Of a stretch of DNA of 64,000 nucleotides, positions 34,151 through 43,014 are shown in pieces. Source of the DNA: Pseudopelagicola sp. (GTDB taxonomy: Bacteria > Pseudomonadota > Alphaproteobacteria > Rhodobacterales > Rhodobacteraceae). A program made the translations under genes and the position numbers. Location: assembly GCA_026195905.1 (NCBI GenBank), contig JAPHRE010000054.1, positions 40,719-104,718 on the forward strand, read 5' to 3'. How positions within the stretch are numbered: position 1 is the first letter of the stretch; each line of letters starts with the position of its first letter. Below the pieces are notes generated by a model. The model worked only from the letters and a program-made list of their open reading frames with translations, was not told where the DNA came from and ran no database searches.

Positions 34151-34156
34151 CCTTGG

Positions 34157-35326
34157 TCAGAGCCGATTGAGGAGGGCCGGGGTTGGCCAGGCATCCGCAG
34201 GCAGGCCGAGGCGCATTTGTTCGGCGCGCACGGCAGCGCGGGTGCCGGAGCCGAGGATGCCGTCGATTTTACCGACGTCATGGCCGCGTGCCTGAAGTTT
34301 GCGCTGAAGCTGTTTCATTTGGGCGCTGGAGAGGCCAGGCTCGGGGGTGCCCGCGTCATAGCGCGGCGCGCCTTCGAGGCGGGTTGCGAAATAGGCGGCT
34401 GTGGTCACGTAGACGAAGCTCTGGTTCCACTCAAAGTAGACGTTGAAGTTCGGGTAGGCGAGGAAGGCCGGTCCCTTGCGTCCCTGTGGCAGGATCAGGG
34501 AGGCGGGTAGGTTGGCGAGTTTGCCCGAGCGCGGTTTGATCCCGAGGCGCGCCCAGTCGGGGGCGTTTTTCACCGTTTGAAGGCCGGATAGGGACCAGTC
34601 CATTTGCGCCGGAACGCTGACTTCCTGAAGCCAGGGTTCGCCCTTGCGCCAGCCCAGATGCGAGAGCATTTTTGCCCCGGACATGAGGGCATCCTCGGCC
34701 GAGGTTTTGAGGCGCACATGGCCATCGCCATCGCCATCGACGCCGTTTTCAAGGATGTCTTTGGGGAGCATTTGCACCATGCCGATCTCGCCCGCCCATG
34801 CGCCGGTTGTTTTGGTCGGGCTAAAATCGCCGTGCTTGTAGAGTTCAAGCGCGGCAAAGACTTGTGGGCGGAAGAGGTGCGGGCGGCGGCAGTCATGCGC
34901 CAGAGTCACGAGGGAATTGAGGGTGTTGAAGTCGCCTTGGAAGGCGCCGTAATCCGTCTCGAAGGCCCAAAACGCGAGGAGGACACCGCGCGAGACGCCA
35001 TAGGTTTTTTCGATGTGGGAAAAGGTTTTGGCGTAGGTTTTGGCCTTGGATTGGCCCGTGTTGATGCGGTTTTGGCTAATCAGGCGTTGGGAAAAGTCGA
35101 GGAAGGGCATCTGAAAGACGCCTTGGGCGCGGTCGGCCTTGAGGGTGCGGGGATCTTGGCGCACGGAGGCGAAGAAGGCGTTAACGGTCGGTTTTTCATA
35201 GCCGCGTGAGAGGGCCTCGGTTTTGAGGTCTTGCACGAAGCCCGAGAATGATCCGCCACAGGGCGTTGCCGCGAGGGCGGATTGAGCGGATAGCGCAAGG
35301 GCGGCGAGGAAAAGGGGAAAACGCAT
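34157..35326 (-). CDS. Lytic murein transglycosylase (MltB-type) with peptidoglycan-binding domain
   Basis: 389 residues from the ATG at 35326, after GAGG. A signal peptide (MRFPLFLAALALSAQSALA) leads into the SLT_2 fold, where the catalytic glutamate lies in LLAFWAFETDYGAFQGDF. GAWAGEIGMVQMLPKDIL and WKNx-type segments follow. A C-terminal PG_binding_1 domain (SSAQMKQLQRKLQARGHDVG, then IDGILGSGTRAAV) anchors it to glycan. It cleaves murein with 1,6-anhydro-MurNAc formation in the periplasm. Mature protein lacks a lipobox, so it is soluble, unlike E. coli MltB. Confidence 0.9.
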   Translation of the reverse strand: MRFPLFLAALALSAQSALAATPCGGSFSGFVQDLKTEALSRGYEKPTVNAFFASVRQDPRTLKADRAQGVFQMPFLDFSQRLISQNRINTGQSKAKTYAKTFSHIEKTYGVSRGVLLAFWAFETDYGAFQGDFNTLNSLVTLAHDCRRPHLFRPQVFAALELYKHGDFSPTKTTGAWAGEIGMVQMLPKDILENGVDGDGDGHVRLKTSAEDALMSGAKMLSHLGWRKGEPWLQEVSVPAQMDWSLSGLQTVKNAPDWARLGIKPRSGKLANLPASLILPQGRKGPAFLAYPNFNVYFEWNQSFVYVTTAAYFATRLEGAPRYDAGTPEPGLSSAQMKQLQRKLQARGHDVGKIDGILGSGTRAAVRAEQMRLGLPADAWPTPALLNRL

Positions 35327-35367
35327 TGGGAACCTCGTGAACAATTTGGGAGAGCCTAGCAGGGGCG

Positions 35368-36276
35368 CTAGAAGAGCGAAAGAGCGAGGGTCAGGGCGAG
35401 GGCAGCGGCCCATGCCCGCCAGAGCGCGGTGCAGGCGGCGTCGATGTCGTCGGGGCCAAGGCCACGGCGGCCCGTCGCGTTGACGAAAGGAAAATCGCGC
35501 ATCTCGCCGTGATAGGCGCGGGGGCCGGATATGGCGGCGTTGAGGGCGCGGGCCATAGCGGCCTCGGGCCAGCCTGCGTTGGGCGAGCGGTGCAGGCGGG
35601 CATCGGCGCGGATTGCGCGCCATGCCCCCAGACCGTGATGTGTCACGGCGATGAGTGCGGCGGTCAGGCGGGCGGGCACCCAGTTCAGAAGATCATCGAA
35701 ACGGGCCGCAGCCCAGCCAAACTCGGCGTGGCGCGGGGTGCGGTAGCCGATCATGCTATCGGCGGTATTGATGGCTTTGTAGATGAGGAGGCCGGGCAGA
35801 CCGCCAAGCAGAAACCAGAAGGCAGGGGCGATGACACCGTCCGAGAGGTTCTCGGCGGCGGATTCGATTGCGGAGCGGGACACGGCATCCGCGTCCATGT
35901 CATCGGTATCGCGGGAGACAATCAGCGCCACGGCGCGGCGGCCTTCGCCAAGGGAGAGGCGTAGCCCGTTGCCGACGGCGCGGACGTGATCGACGAGGGA
36001 TCGCTGTGCCAAGAGGATCGCGGCAAGTAGAAACTCTGGTAGCCAGCCGAAGGCGGCAAGGGTGTTGCCGAGGAAAAGCATGGCAAGGGTCAGGGCGGCG
36101 ATGGTTGCGACACCTTTGGCCTTGCGCGCTGTGCCAGTGTTGAAACGCTCATCCGCCCACCCGATCAGCCGACCGAGAAGCACCGCAGGATGCGGAACAC
36201 GCGACCAAAGCCAGCGGGGTTCGCCCAAGGCGGCGTCGAGAAGAAAGGCGAGGGCAAGAAGGGCAGTGTGGCTCAT
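35368..36276 (-). CDS. cobD: Adenosylcobinamide-phosphate synthase CbiB/CobD
   Basis: 302 residues from the ATG at 36276; a TTG/ATG-like start up to 36324 is possible. Opening [33 protein letters not shown] and the conserved [40 protein letters not shown] and [20 protein letters not shown] segments are those of CbiB/CobD. It attaches (R)-1-amino-2-propanol phosphate to adenosylcobyrate during B12 synthesis, as an inner-membrane enzyme. The partner decarboxylase (CobC) that usually lies beside it is not in this window. Confidence 0.93.
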   Translation of the reverse strand: MSHTALLALAFLLDAALGEPRWLWSRVPHPAVLLGRLIGWADERFNTGTARKAKGVATIAALTLAMLFLGNTLAAFGWLPEFLLAAILLAQRSLVDHVRAVGNGLRLSLGEGRRAVALIVSRDTDDMDADAVSRSAIESAAENLSDGVIAPAFWFLLGGLPGLLIYKAINTADSMIGYRTPRHAEFGWAAARFDDLLNWVPARLTAALIAVTHHGLGAWRAIRADARLHRSPNAGWPEAAMARALNAAISGPRAYHGEMRDFPFVNATGRRGLGPDDIDAACTALWRAWAAALALTLALSLF

Positions 36277-36367
36277 GATGAGGTCGGGCGGAATTGGGAA
36301 CGGGATGGGCGTGTTGAACCGCAAACCCGCGATGATCGCAAGTTTATCCGCACATCTTTGGAGCGGG

Positions 36368-36382
36368 TTAATGTAAAATTAA
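36368..36382. promoter_or_regulatory. CtrA binding site
   Basis: TTAA-TGTAAAA-TTAA is an exact match to the full CtrA consensus TTAA-N7-TTAA. It stands 22 bases before the start of the 21-codon ORF and about 75 before the receiver-protein start, a position consistent with control of that unit. Confidence 0.7.
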
Positions 36383-36403
36383 ACATTTGTTAGGAGTTTG
36401 ACG

Positions 36404-36469
36404 ATGTCGGGCAAAGCATTGGCCTGTGAGCTGTCCGGCACGTGTCAGGAGAAAGTATGCGCGTATTGA
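36404..36469 (+). CDS. 21-codon small ORF overlapping the receiver gene start
   Basis: ATG at 36404 preceded by AGGAG at 7 bases, a strong start. The product is 21 residues (MSGKALACELSGTCQEKVCAY) with three cysteines at 8, 14 and 19. Its TGA (36467-36469) lies 10 bases inside the next gene, whose own AGGAGA is embedded in the small ORF. This is the geometry of a leader peptide or translational coupler. Too short for any homology statement; coding status is unproven. Confidence 0.45.
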   Translation: MSGKALACELSGTCQEKVCAY

Positions 36470-36819
36470 TTGTAGAGAGCACCCCAGATCTGGGGCGGCT
36501 TTGGCAGCGCCATTTGGAAAGGCTTGGGGCAGTTGTCGAGCTTGTGGTTGATGAGGTTGGCGCGATTCACGCGCTTCGGATGCGTGACTTTGACATTATC
36601 GTGCTTGATCTTGTGATTGCGGAGGGCGCCGCGCTGGCGATTTCTGATTTCGCGTCGTATCGGCGCCCCAATGCGCGGGTTATCTTTGTGACCAATACCT
36701 CGTTCTTTTCGGACGGGTCGATCTTTCGCCATAGCGCGAATGCCTGCGCTTTTGTGCAGTCAGGCACCCCGCCAGAAGATATCGCGGCGATGGTCGAGCA
36801 TTACGCCGCCGCACCCTGA
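36457..36819 (+). CDS. Single-domain response-regulator-like protein, degenerate receiver
   Basis: 120 residues from the ATG at 36457 (AGGAGA four bases upstream). A whole receiver fold with no output domain: MRVLIVESTP at strand 1, phosphoacceptor D51 in IIVLDLV, and T79 in VIFVTNTS. The first acidic pocket has E7 but not the usual adjacent Asp, and the conserved lysine of strand 5 is replaced (CAFVQSGTPPED), so phosphotransfer chemistry is doubtful. A CtrA box lies upstream, linking it to the CtrA regulon. No histidine kinase nearby. Its end overlaps the convergent GST gene by 19 bases. Confidence 0.72.
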   Translation: MRVLIVESTPDLGRLWQRHLERLGAVVELVVDEVGAIHALRMRDFDIIVLDLVIAEGAALAISDFASYRRPNARVIFVTNTSFFSDGSIFRHSANACAFVQSGTPPEDIAAMVEHYAAAP

Positions 36820-37808
36820 TCCTTGGTCAACAGTGTGTCGCGTCCGTGCGGTTCCCAATAGTCGATCACGGGGTTGATCGGCAGGATGCGGTTCGGATTA
36901 ATGGTATCGTGGCTATAGTGATAATGGCGCGTGATGTGATCCATGTTCACCGTCTCGGCCACGCCCGGATATTGGTAGAGTTCCCGCGTATAGGCCCAGA
37001 GGTTGGGATAATCCACGATACGCCGGCGGTTGCATTTGAAGTGCAGGTGATACACCGGATCGAACCGGATCAGGGTCGTGAAGAGCCGCCAGTCGGCCTC
37101 GGTCAGGGTTTCACCGAGGAGATACCGGTTCGTTGCAAGGTGTGTTTCGAGCCAGTCGAGGGTTTCAAAGAGCGGATGGACCGCGGCATCGTAGGCGTCT
37201 TGGGTTGTTGCGAACCCGGCCTTGTAGACGCCGTTGTTGACGGTGTCATAGATGCGGGCGTTGATCGCGTCGATTTCAGGGCGCAGGTCTTGCGGCCAGA
37301 AATTCAGTGTGTTGCCAGTCAGGCCGTCGAAGGCCGAGTTGAACATGCGAATGATCTCGGCGCTTTCGTTCGACACGATTGTCTGTTGCGCCTTGTCCCA
37401 GAGGATTGGCACGGTGACACGGCCCGAATATGCGGGGTTGGCGGCGGTATAGATTTCATGGGCAAAACTTTTGCCCATCAGCGTATCGCCGGTTGCGCCA
37501 TACGCATCCGTTTGGAACGTCCAGCCATCCGAAAGCATATCAGGATGCACGACCGAAACCGTGATGTGATCGGTGAGATCCTTGAGCGCCCGGAAGATCA
37601 GGGTGCGGTGTGCCCAAGGGCAGGCAAACGAGACGTAAAGATGATAGCGCCCGCTTTCGGCGGCAAAGCCGCCTTTGCCAGAGGGGCCGGGGGCGCCGTC
37701 TGGGGTAATCCAGTTGCGAAATTGTGATTCAGAGCGGATAAATTTTCCGCCTGTCTTATTGGTGTCATACCATTGGTCGACCCATTTACCATCTACGAGC
37801 AAGCCCAT
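36801..37808 (-). CDS. Glutathionyl-hydroquinone reductase (Xi-class GST)
   Basis: 335 residues. The catalytic cysteine motif CPWAHRTLIF near residue 64 and the long N-terminal stretch beginning GLLVDGKWVDQWYDTNKTGG are typical of YqjG/Xi-class enzymes, and GETLTEADWRLFTTLIRFDPVY with a later DYPNLWAYTRELYQ completes the C-terminal domain. It reduces glutathionyl-hydroquinones, forming a Cys-glutathione mixed disulfide. An AGGCAC purine-poor leader precedes the ATG. Single gene. Confidence 0.92.
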   Translation of the reverse strand: MGLLVDGKWVDQWYDTNKTGGKFIRSESQFRNWITPDGAPGPSGKGGFAAESGRYHLYVSFACPWAHRTLIFRALKDLTDHITVSVVHPDMLSDGWTFQTDAYGATGDTLMGKSFAHEIYTAANPAYSGRVTVPILWDKAQQTIVSNESAEIIRMFNSAFDGLTGNTLNFWPQDLRPEIDAINARIYDTVNNGVYKAGFATTQDAYDAAVHPLFETLDWLETHLATNRYLLGETLTEADWRLFTTLIRFDPVYHLHFKCNRRRIVDYPNLWAYTRELYQYPGVAETVNMDHITRHYHYSHDTINPNRILPINPVIDYWEPHGRDTLLTKDQGAAA

Positions 37809-37961
37809 CTGTGCCTCCTTTGCATTGCCTAGAGAGTTAGGACAAGAAGAGTGCGGTTAAAACGCCACAGGGCGCAGGGGAATTGCGCGCAGATGCACAG
37901 AGGGGCGGTTGACGGGAATCATTTTGCCCGTGACCCTACGCTGAAGAATGGAGAACGCGAT

Positions 37962-38315
37962 ATGTCGACTTGGATTCCAAAAGAGGTACAGGCGGGGCTA
38001 GATGCGGCCCGCAAGAAAAGCCTGCGCAAGAGTAGCAAGATGCGGGTCGAGGCCGATGGCCAGTCCTTTCGCGTTTTGAAATATCGCGACAACGGATTTA
38101 CCCTTGATCTTGAAGATGCGCCGCATTTGCGCGGGCTTGTCGATCTCTATGACGGGGGGCGGCATGTGTACCAATGCCTGATCGTGGCCTCGGAGGTTGA
38201 TGGCGATTTGATGCATTATGAGTTCAAACGCTCAACCGTTGCCGAGGATCGGCCCCCGGCGGACTATTTCAAAGGCGAGAACCAGCCGACCGCGCTTTTG
38301 TCAGATCAAAGCTAG
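37962..38315 (+). CDS. Conserved hypothetical protein
   Basis: 117 residues from the ATG at 37962, after GGAG. Basic N-terminal helix (AARKKSLRKSSKMRVEADGQ), then a small beta-rich part (SFRVLKYRDNGFTLDLEDAP, and GLVDLYDGGRHVYQCLIV), ending PADYFKGENQ. Layout resembles a compact nucleic-acid or PilZ-like barrel, but no motif (for example RxxxR) supports PilZ. Family known to me only as a conserved protein of this group. A strong terminator follows. Confidence 0.6.
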   Translation: MSTWIPKEVQAGLDAARKKSLRKSSKMRVEADGQSFRVLKYRDNGFTLDLEDAPHLRGLVDLYDGGRHVYQCLIVASEVDGDLMHYEFKRSTVAEDRPPADYFKGENQPTALLSDQS

Positions 38316-38343
38316 AGACAGGTGCGAGGTTTCGGAAGTTTTG

Positions 38344-38373
38344 CGGCGGTCAGGTATCCCTGACCGCCGTTTT
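38344..38373 (+). terminator. Bidirectional terminator
   Basis: An 11-bp perfect stem CGGCGGTCAGG / CCTGACCGCCG around TATC, followed by TTTT. Lies between the hypothetical gene (+) and the convergent MalY gene (-) and could serve both. Confidence 0.8.
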
Positions 38374-38375
38374 GG

Positions 38376-39548
38376 TTATTGCAGGTCTGAAAAGGCTTCG
38401 GTCAGGCGCTCGCAGGCCTGTTCGATGTGGGCGCGGGGCATCGCGATATTGAAACGCAGGAAGTTTTCCCCGCCAGAGCCGAATGTATCGCCGTGGTTCG
38501 GGGCGATATGGGCCTTTTTTTGGACCCGGTCGATGAATTCGGGCGGGGCCATGCCGGTATCGGTAAAATCGACCCAGCTTAGGTAGGTGGCCTCAAGCGG
38601 CATGGATTTTAGCCCCGGAATGGCGTTGATTGCCGTGTCGAGGCGATTGCGGTTGCCTTCGAGGTAGAGCATGAGCGCATCGACCCATTCGGCACCTTCG
38701 AGGGAATAGGCGGCTTCGGCCATGAACAGGCCAAAGGAGTTCGGCGACAGGCCAAGAGCGGCCATGCGGTCGGCAAAGCGCGCGCGCAGGGCGTCATCGG
38801 GGATGATGACGTTGCCGGAATGCGAGCCGGCGATGTTGAAGGTCTTGGTTGTCGCGGTCATCATCACGAGGCGATCCATGATGGACGGGTCCACAAGCGG
38901 CATCGCGATGTGAGTATGGCCGGGATAGACGAGATCATGATGGATTTCGTCGGAGACGAGGATCAGATCGTGGCGTTTGCAGAAATCGGCGACGCCCTGA
39001 AGTTCGTCACGCGTCCAGACGCGGCCACCGGGGTTATGGGGCGAGCACAGGATGACCATTTTCTCAGAGCCGGTCATCATCGCGTCATAGGCGGCAAAGT
39101 CCATTTCATAGCGGCCATCATTGTTGACGAGCGGGCATTCCACGACTTCGCGCCTGGCGGCTTTGATGACGCGGGAAAAGGCATGGTAGACGGGGGTGAA
39201 GAGGATGACGCCATCGCCGGGGGCGGTATAGGTATCGACGCACATGGCGGTGCCGTTGACGAGGCCGTGAGTTGTAAAGATGTGGGCGGGGTCGACCTCC
39301 CAGCCGTGGCGGGTTTGCATCCACCATGTGATTGCGGCGCGGTACGAGGTTTCGTCGCCGTAATAGCCATAGATGCCGTGATCGACCATGCCCTGAATGG
39401 CATTCGAGATGCATTGCGGGGGACGGAAATCCATATCCGCGACCCACATGGCAAGGCCGTCAGACGCAGGCACGTCATAGAGCTTTTCCATCATGTCCCA
39501 TTTGACGGAATGGGTTCCATACCGATTGATGATCTCGTCGAAGTTCAT
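38376..39548 (-). CDS. MalY/PatB-family PLP-dependent C-S beta-lyase
   Basis: 390 residues, fold type I aminotransferase. N-terminal WDMMEKLYDVPASDGLAMWV and ADMDFRPP are typical of MalY/PatB, as is CSPHNPGGRVW. The PLP lysine is in TATTKTFNIAG. It probably cleaves cystathionine and related cysteine conjugates to a thiol, pyruvate and ammonia; in marine relatives such lyases also act on methylated sulfur amino acids. Single gene divergent from the def operon. Confidence 0.9.
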   Translation of the reverse strand: MNFDEIINRYGTHSVKWDMMEKLYDVPASDGLAMWVADMDFRPPQCISNAIQGMVDHGIYGYYGDETSYRAAITWWMQTRHGWEVDPAHIFTTHGLVNGTAMCVDTYTAPGDGVILFTPVYHAFSRVIKAARREVVECPLVNNDGRYEMDFAAYDAMMTGSEKMVILCSPHNPGGRVWTRDELQGVADFCKRHDLILVSDEIHHDLVYPGHTHIAMPLVDPSIMDRLVMMTATTKTFNIAGSHSGNVIIPDDALRARFADRMAALGLSPNSFGLFMAEAAYSLEGAEWVDALMLYLEGNRNRLDTAINAIPGLKSMPLEATYLSWVDFTDTGMAPPEFIDRVQKKAHIAPNHGDTFGSGGENFLRFNIAMPRAHIEQACERLTEAFSDLQ

Positions 39549-39639
39549 GGCTACGCGCCCCTTGCTATTGAACGGGGTGACGCTAGCGGATTGACCGGCG
39601 GGCGCAAGGGGCGTTGCAACCGTTGTTGGCTTGGCCTAG

Positions 39640-40161
39640 ATGAAGGCCATGTTGAAGCCGATCCTCATTCACCCCGACCCGCGCCTGAAGAAAGTTTGCG
39701 CGCCCGTGCCCGACCTTTCGGACGAGCTGCGCGCGCTTGCCAAGGACATGCTTGAGACGATGTATGATGCGCCGGGTATCGGGCTTGCGGCGCCGCAGGT
39801 CGGTGTTTTGGATCGGTTGATCGTGATGGATTGCGTCAAGGACGGCGATCCCGAGCCAATGGTGATGTTCAACCCGGAGCTTCTCGACAAGAGCGACGAT
39901 CTCAACACATACGAAGAGGGCTGTCTTTCGATCCCCGAGCAATTTGCCGAGGTCACGCGGCCCAAGGAGGTGCGCGTGGGTTGGATCGACGAGAACGGCA
40001 ATCCGCAGGAAAAGGATTTCGACGGGCTATGGGCGACCTGCGTGCAGCATGAGATCGACCATTTGAACGGCAAACTTTTCATTGATTATCTCGGCCCGAT
40101 GAAGCGGCAGATGATGACGCGCAAGTCGCAAAAGATGAAACGTGAGATGGCGAGGGACTAG
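39640..40161 (+). CDS. def: Peptide deformylase
   Basis: 173 residues; ATG at 39640, though ATG 39649 gives the more usual start LKPILIHPDPRL. The three deformylase motifs are intact: GIGLAAPQVG, EGCLSIP with the metal-binding cysteine, and HEIDHLNG with the two metal histidines and catalytic glutamate. It removes the formyl group from nascent proteins. First gene of def/def-like/fmt; the degenerate paralogue starts 4 bases later. Confidence 0.97.
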   Translation: MKAMLKPILIHPDPRLKKVCAPVPDLSDELRALAKDMLETMYDAPGIGLAAPQVGVLDRLIVMDCVKDGDPEPMVMFNPELLDKSDDLNTYEEGCLSIPEQFAEVTRPKEVRVGWIDENGNPQEKDFDGLWATCVQHEIDHLNGKLFIDYLGPMKRQMMTRKSQKMKREMARD

Positions 40162-40164
40162 GCC

Positions 40165-40659
40165 ATGACCGTGCGGACCTGTATCCCGTGGCCGGACAAA
40201 CGACTGCGCACCGCAGCGGCACCGGTCGAGGCGATCACCGATGCAGAGCGCGCGGTCTGGGATGATTTGATCGACACGATGGAAGCGATGCCCGGCGTTG
40301 GCATGGGCGCGAACCAGATCGGTGTGATGCAGCGGCTTGCGGTTGTGGATGCCAGCGAAGAGCGCGGGCAGGTCGTGCGGATGGCAAACCCGGAAATCCT
40401 TCATGCCAGTGTGCAATTGCGCGAACATGACGAGGCAAGCCCGAATCTTCCCGGTATCTGGGCGGCGATCAAACGGCCACGTGCCGTCACCGTGCGCTAT
40501 ATGGACGAGGCGGGCGAGATCGTAGAAAAGGATTTTGTCGGGCTTTGGGCGACGAGCGTGCAGCATCAGATCGACCACCTGAACGGCAAGATGTATTTCG
40601 ACCACCTGAGCCGGACCAAGCGCGCGATGCTTCTTAAGAAGGCCCAAAAGGGGCGGTAG
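40165..40659 (+). CDS. Degenerate peptide deformylase-like protein
   Basis: 164 residues, clearly homologous to Def but with broken motifs. Motif 1 is [10 protein letters not shown] (44-53), motif 2 reads ASPNLPG at 91-97 where EGCLSIP is expected, so the metal-ligand cysteine is missing, and motif 3 is HQIDHLNG, with the catalytic Glu replaced by Gln135. The fold otherwise looks intact and the gene is uninterrupted. It cannot work as a normal metal-dependent deformylase. Maintained between def and fmt, it may bind ribosomes or formyl peptides without cleavage, or do other chemistry. Starts 4 bases after def. Confidence 0.88.
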   Translation: MTVRTCIPWPDKRLRTAAAPVEAITDAERAVWDDLIDTMEAMPGVGMGANQIGVMQRLAVVDASEERGQVVRMANPEILHASVQLREHDEASPNLPGIWAAIKRPRAVTVRYMDEAGEIVEKDFVGLWATSVQHQIDHLNGKMYFDHLSRTKRAMLLKKAQKGR

Positions 40660-40670
40660 GAGAGAAAACC

Positions 40671-41576
40671 ATGCGGATCGTTTTCATGGGGACGCCGGAG
40701 TTTTCCGTTCTGGTTCTGGATGCGCTTGTGGAGGCGGGGCATGAGATTGCCGCCGTGTATTGCCAACCCCCCCGCCCGGCAGGGCGCGGCAAGAAAGAGC
40801 GCCCGACGCCGGTTCATGCGCGGGCCGAGGCTTTGGGGCTTGAGGTGCGCTATCCGGTGTCGCTTAAGGGCGCAGAGGCGCAGGCGGAATTTGCGGCGCT
40901 CGCTGCGGATGTGGCGGTTGTTGTGGCCTATGGGTTGATCCTGCCGCAGGCGATTTTGGATGCGCCCGAGAAGGGCTGTCTTAACATTCATGCGAGCCTT
41001 TTGCCGCGTTGGCGGGGCGCGGCACCGATCCATCGCGCGATCATGGCGGGGGATGCGGAAACCGGGGTTTGCATCATGCAGATGGATGCCGGGCTTGATA
41101 CCGGGCCGGTGTTGTTGCGCAAGGCGACCAAGATCGGGGCCGAGGAGACCACGGCCCAGTTGCATGACCGCCTTTCGGATATGGGCGCGGCGGCGATTGT
41201 CGAGGCTCTGGCGCAATTGGATGATCTTGTGCCCGAGGTGCAGCCCGAAGAGGGCGTGACCTATGCGGCGAAAATCGACAAGGCAGAGGCGCAGGTCGAT
41301 TGGAGCGCACCCGCGCAAGAGGTTGACCGTAAAATTCGCGGGCTTTCGCCCTTTCCCGGCGCGTGGTGCGAGATTGAAGGGCAGCGCGTCAAGTTGCTGG
41401 CGTCACGTTTGGCCGAGGGTGCGGGCGCGGCGGGCGAGGTGCTTGATGATGCGCTAACGGTGGCCTGCGGGTCGGGGGCGGTGCAGCTTCTGCGCTTGCA
41501 ACGGGCGGGCAAGGGCGCGCAGGATGCGGATGTGTTCCTGCGCGGGTTTCCTGTCACTCAGGGCGCGCGGCTCTAA
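40671..41576 (+). CDS. fmt: Methionyl-tRNA formyltransferase
   Basis: 301 residues. Opens [20 protein letters not shown], with the catalytic region [20 protein letters not shown] (Asn, His and later Asp) and [14 protein letters not shown] following. C-terminal tRNA-binding OB-like domain contains [20 protein letters not shown] sequence (here [14 protein letters not shown]). It formylates initiator Met-tRNA. Third gene of the def operon, 11 bases after the def-like gene, and its overlap with protein deformylation explains the grouping. Confidence 0.96.
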   Translation: MRIVFMGTPEFSVLVLDALVEAGHEIAAVYCQPPRPAGRGKKERPTPVHARAEALGLEVRYPVSLKGAEAQAEFAALAADVAVVVAYGLILPQAILDAPEKGCLNIHASLLPRWRGAAPIHRAIMAGDAETGVCIMQMDAGLDTGPVLLRKATKIGAEETTAQLHDRLSDMGAAAIVEALAQLDDLVPEVQPEEGVTYAAKIDKAEAQVDWSAPAQEVDRKIRGLSPFPGAWCEIEGQRVKLLASRLAEGAGAAGEVLDDALTVACGSGAVQLLRLQRAGKGAQDADVFLRGFPVTQGARL

Positions 41577-41590
41577 AGGGGAAATAGCCC

Positions 41591-41827
41591 ATGTTTTTTA
41601 CCTTTTTCGGAACGGTCGTGATTGCCGGGATCATCGGCTATGCCTCGGAGCGGTCGCGGTTTACCCATAACGGCTATATCCCGTCGATAATTATTTGCGT
41701 CGGGGGCGCGTTTCTTTTCTTTATGGTCAGCCGGATGTTTCAGATCAGTTTCGGCAGTCCGGGCCTAAACGCGATCATCGCCTCGATCGGGTCATTGGTC
41801 ATCGTCCCGACGCATTTCAGGAAGTAA
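41591..41827 (+). CDS. Small membrane protein
   Basis: 78 residues with three hydrophobic segments (FFTFFGTVVIAGIIGYASE, IPSIIICVGGAFLFFMVSRM and AIIASIGSLVIVP). The glycine-rich layout is reminiscent of the GlsB/YeaQ/YmgE membrane proteins but is weak evidence. It starts 14 bases after fmt with AAAGGGG upstream and is probably co-transcribed with it. Confidence 0.6.
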   Translation: MFFTFFGTVVIAGIIGYASERSRFTHNGYIPSIIICVGGAFLFFMVSRMFQISFGSPGLNAIIASIGSLVIVPTHFRK

Positions 41828-41893
41828 GCCAAGCCAACACTTTACGCAGCGAATCACAGTCGCTACACTTGTTCGTATAAAGCGGCCGTTCAA

Positions 41894-42958
41894 ATGAGCC
41901 GCGCGACATATGAGGCAGCAGCAGTGGCTATCACCGGCATGGGCAGCGGAAAATCCGCGCCGAAAATTACCGTTGTGTCGACCATGAAAGACGAGGGCGC
42001 CTATATCCTCGACTGGGTCGCGCATTACAAAACCCTTGGCGCTACGGATATCGTCGTTTTTACCAACGACGTGTCGGATCCGACGGATCATATCCTTCGG
42101 CGGCTTAATTGTATGGGTGAAGTGCAGCATCGGTTTAGCCGGGTGATGCGGCGCGGGCCGCATAAAAGCGCGCTTATGTGGGGCGAGCATGAACCGGCGG
42201 TGCGCGAGGCGGATTGGATTTTCGTCGTGGATGTTGACGAATACCTTGAGATCAAGGTCGGCGATGGGACATTCCAAGACCTGATCGCCGCGAACCCCGA
42301 GGCGGATGCAATCTCTTTCCCGTGGCGTATTTTCGGAAATGCCGGGATCGAGGAGATCACGAAAGAGGCCGTTCCAAGACAATTTACCAAGGCGCAACCG
42401 GCCGAGGGAGAGCCGGGCGAGCATCGGTTTTTCAAGACGCTCTATCGCAATGACAAGGCGAAGTTTGATCGGATGGGGGTCCACCGTCCGTTCCTGACCC
42501 GTGGACATGCGCCGATCAATTGGGTTCTGCCCGATGGCACACCGATCCTTGAAGGCGACAAGGGCGGCGCGCTTTATGTGCGCGATGCGTATGGCTATGA
42601 GGCGGCGCAGCTTAACCACTATGCGCTGCGGTCGCTTGACGGGTTTTTCAACAAACAGCGGCGCGGACGGGCCAACCATTTCAAAGGCACGATTGATACC
42701 GGGTATTGGAAGAAGTTCGACAAGAACGAAGAGGACGACACCTCGCTTGCCGAGAAGTTCTTTGCGGCCGAAGCCTATCGGCGTCGGCTATTGGCGCAGG
42801 ATGAGGCGCTTGCGCGGCATCATGAGGCGGCGTTCGAGTGGGCGCAGAGCATGGCCAAACGGGCACGGACCCAGAAGCCTTGCAAGGCGTTCCTAAAAGA
42901 GCTTGCGCAGATGCGGGGCCAAGAGCCCACCGCCGAGACCGACAACAAGGTCGCGTAA
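41894..42958 (+). CDS. Glycosyltransferase family 2-like protein (Glyco_tranf_2_4 type)
   Basis: 354 residues. TVVSTMKDEGAYILDWVAHY is the typical opening of GT92/Glyco_tranf_2_4 enzymes, and VVDVDEYLEI supplies the DxD-like metal motif. Later conserved-looking segments include HRFFKTLYRNDKAKFDRMGV and AQLNHYALRSLDGFF. The first 20 residues are variable, so the true start may be ATG 41939. It transfers a sugar to an unknown acceptor, probably a surface polysaccharide. A SAM-methyltransferase-like gene follows, and the two could modify the same glycan. Confidence 0.82.
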   Translation: MSRATYEAAAVAITGMGSGKSAPKITVVSTMKDEGAYILDWVAHYKTLGATDIVVFTNDVSDPTDHILRRLNCMGEVQHRFSRVMRRGPHKSALMWGEHEPAVREADWIFVVDVDEYLEIKVGDGTFQDLIAANPEADAISFPWRIFGNAGIEEITKEAVPRQFTKAQPAEGEPGEHRFFKTLYRNDKAKFDRMGVHRPFLTRGHAPINWVLPDGTPILEGDKGGALYVRDAYGYEAAQLNHYALRSLDGFFNKQRRGRANHFKGTIDTGYWKKFDKNEEDDTSLAEKFFAAEAYRRRLLAQDEALARHHEAAFEWAQSMAKRARTQKPCKAFLKELAQMRGQEPTAETDNKVA

Positions 42959-43014
42959 TCCGTTTATACTGGCCGAATTGGCCGGGTCTTATATTTCACT
43001 GGGGTAGGAAGTTC

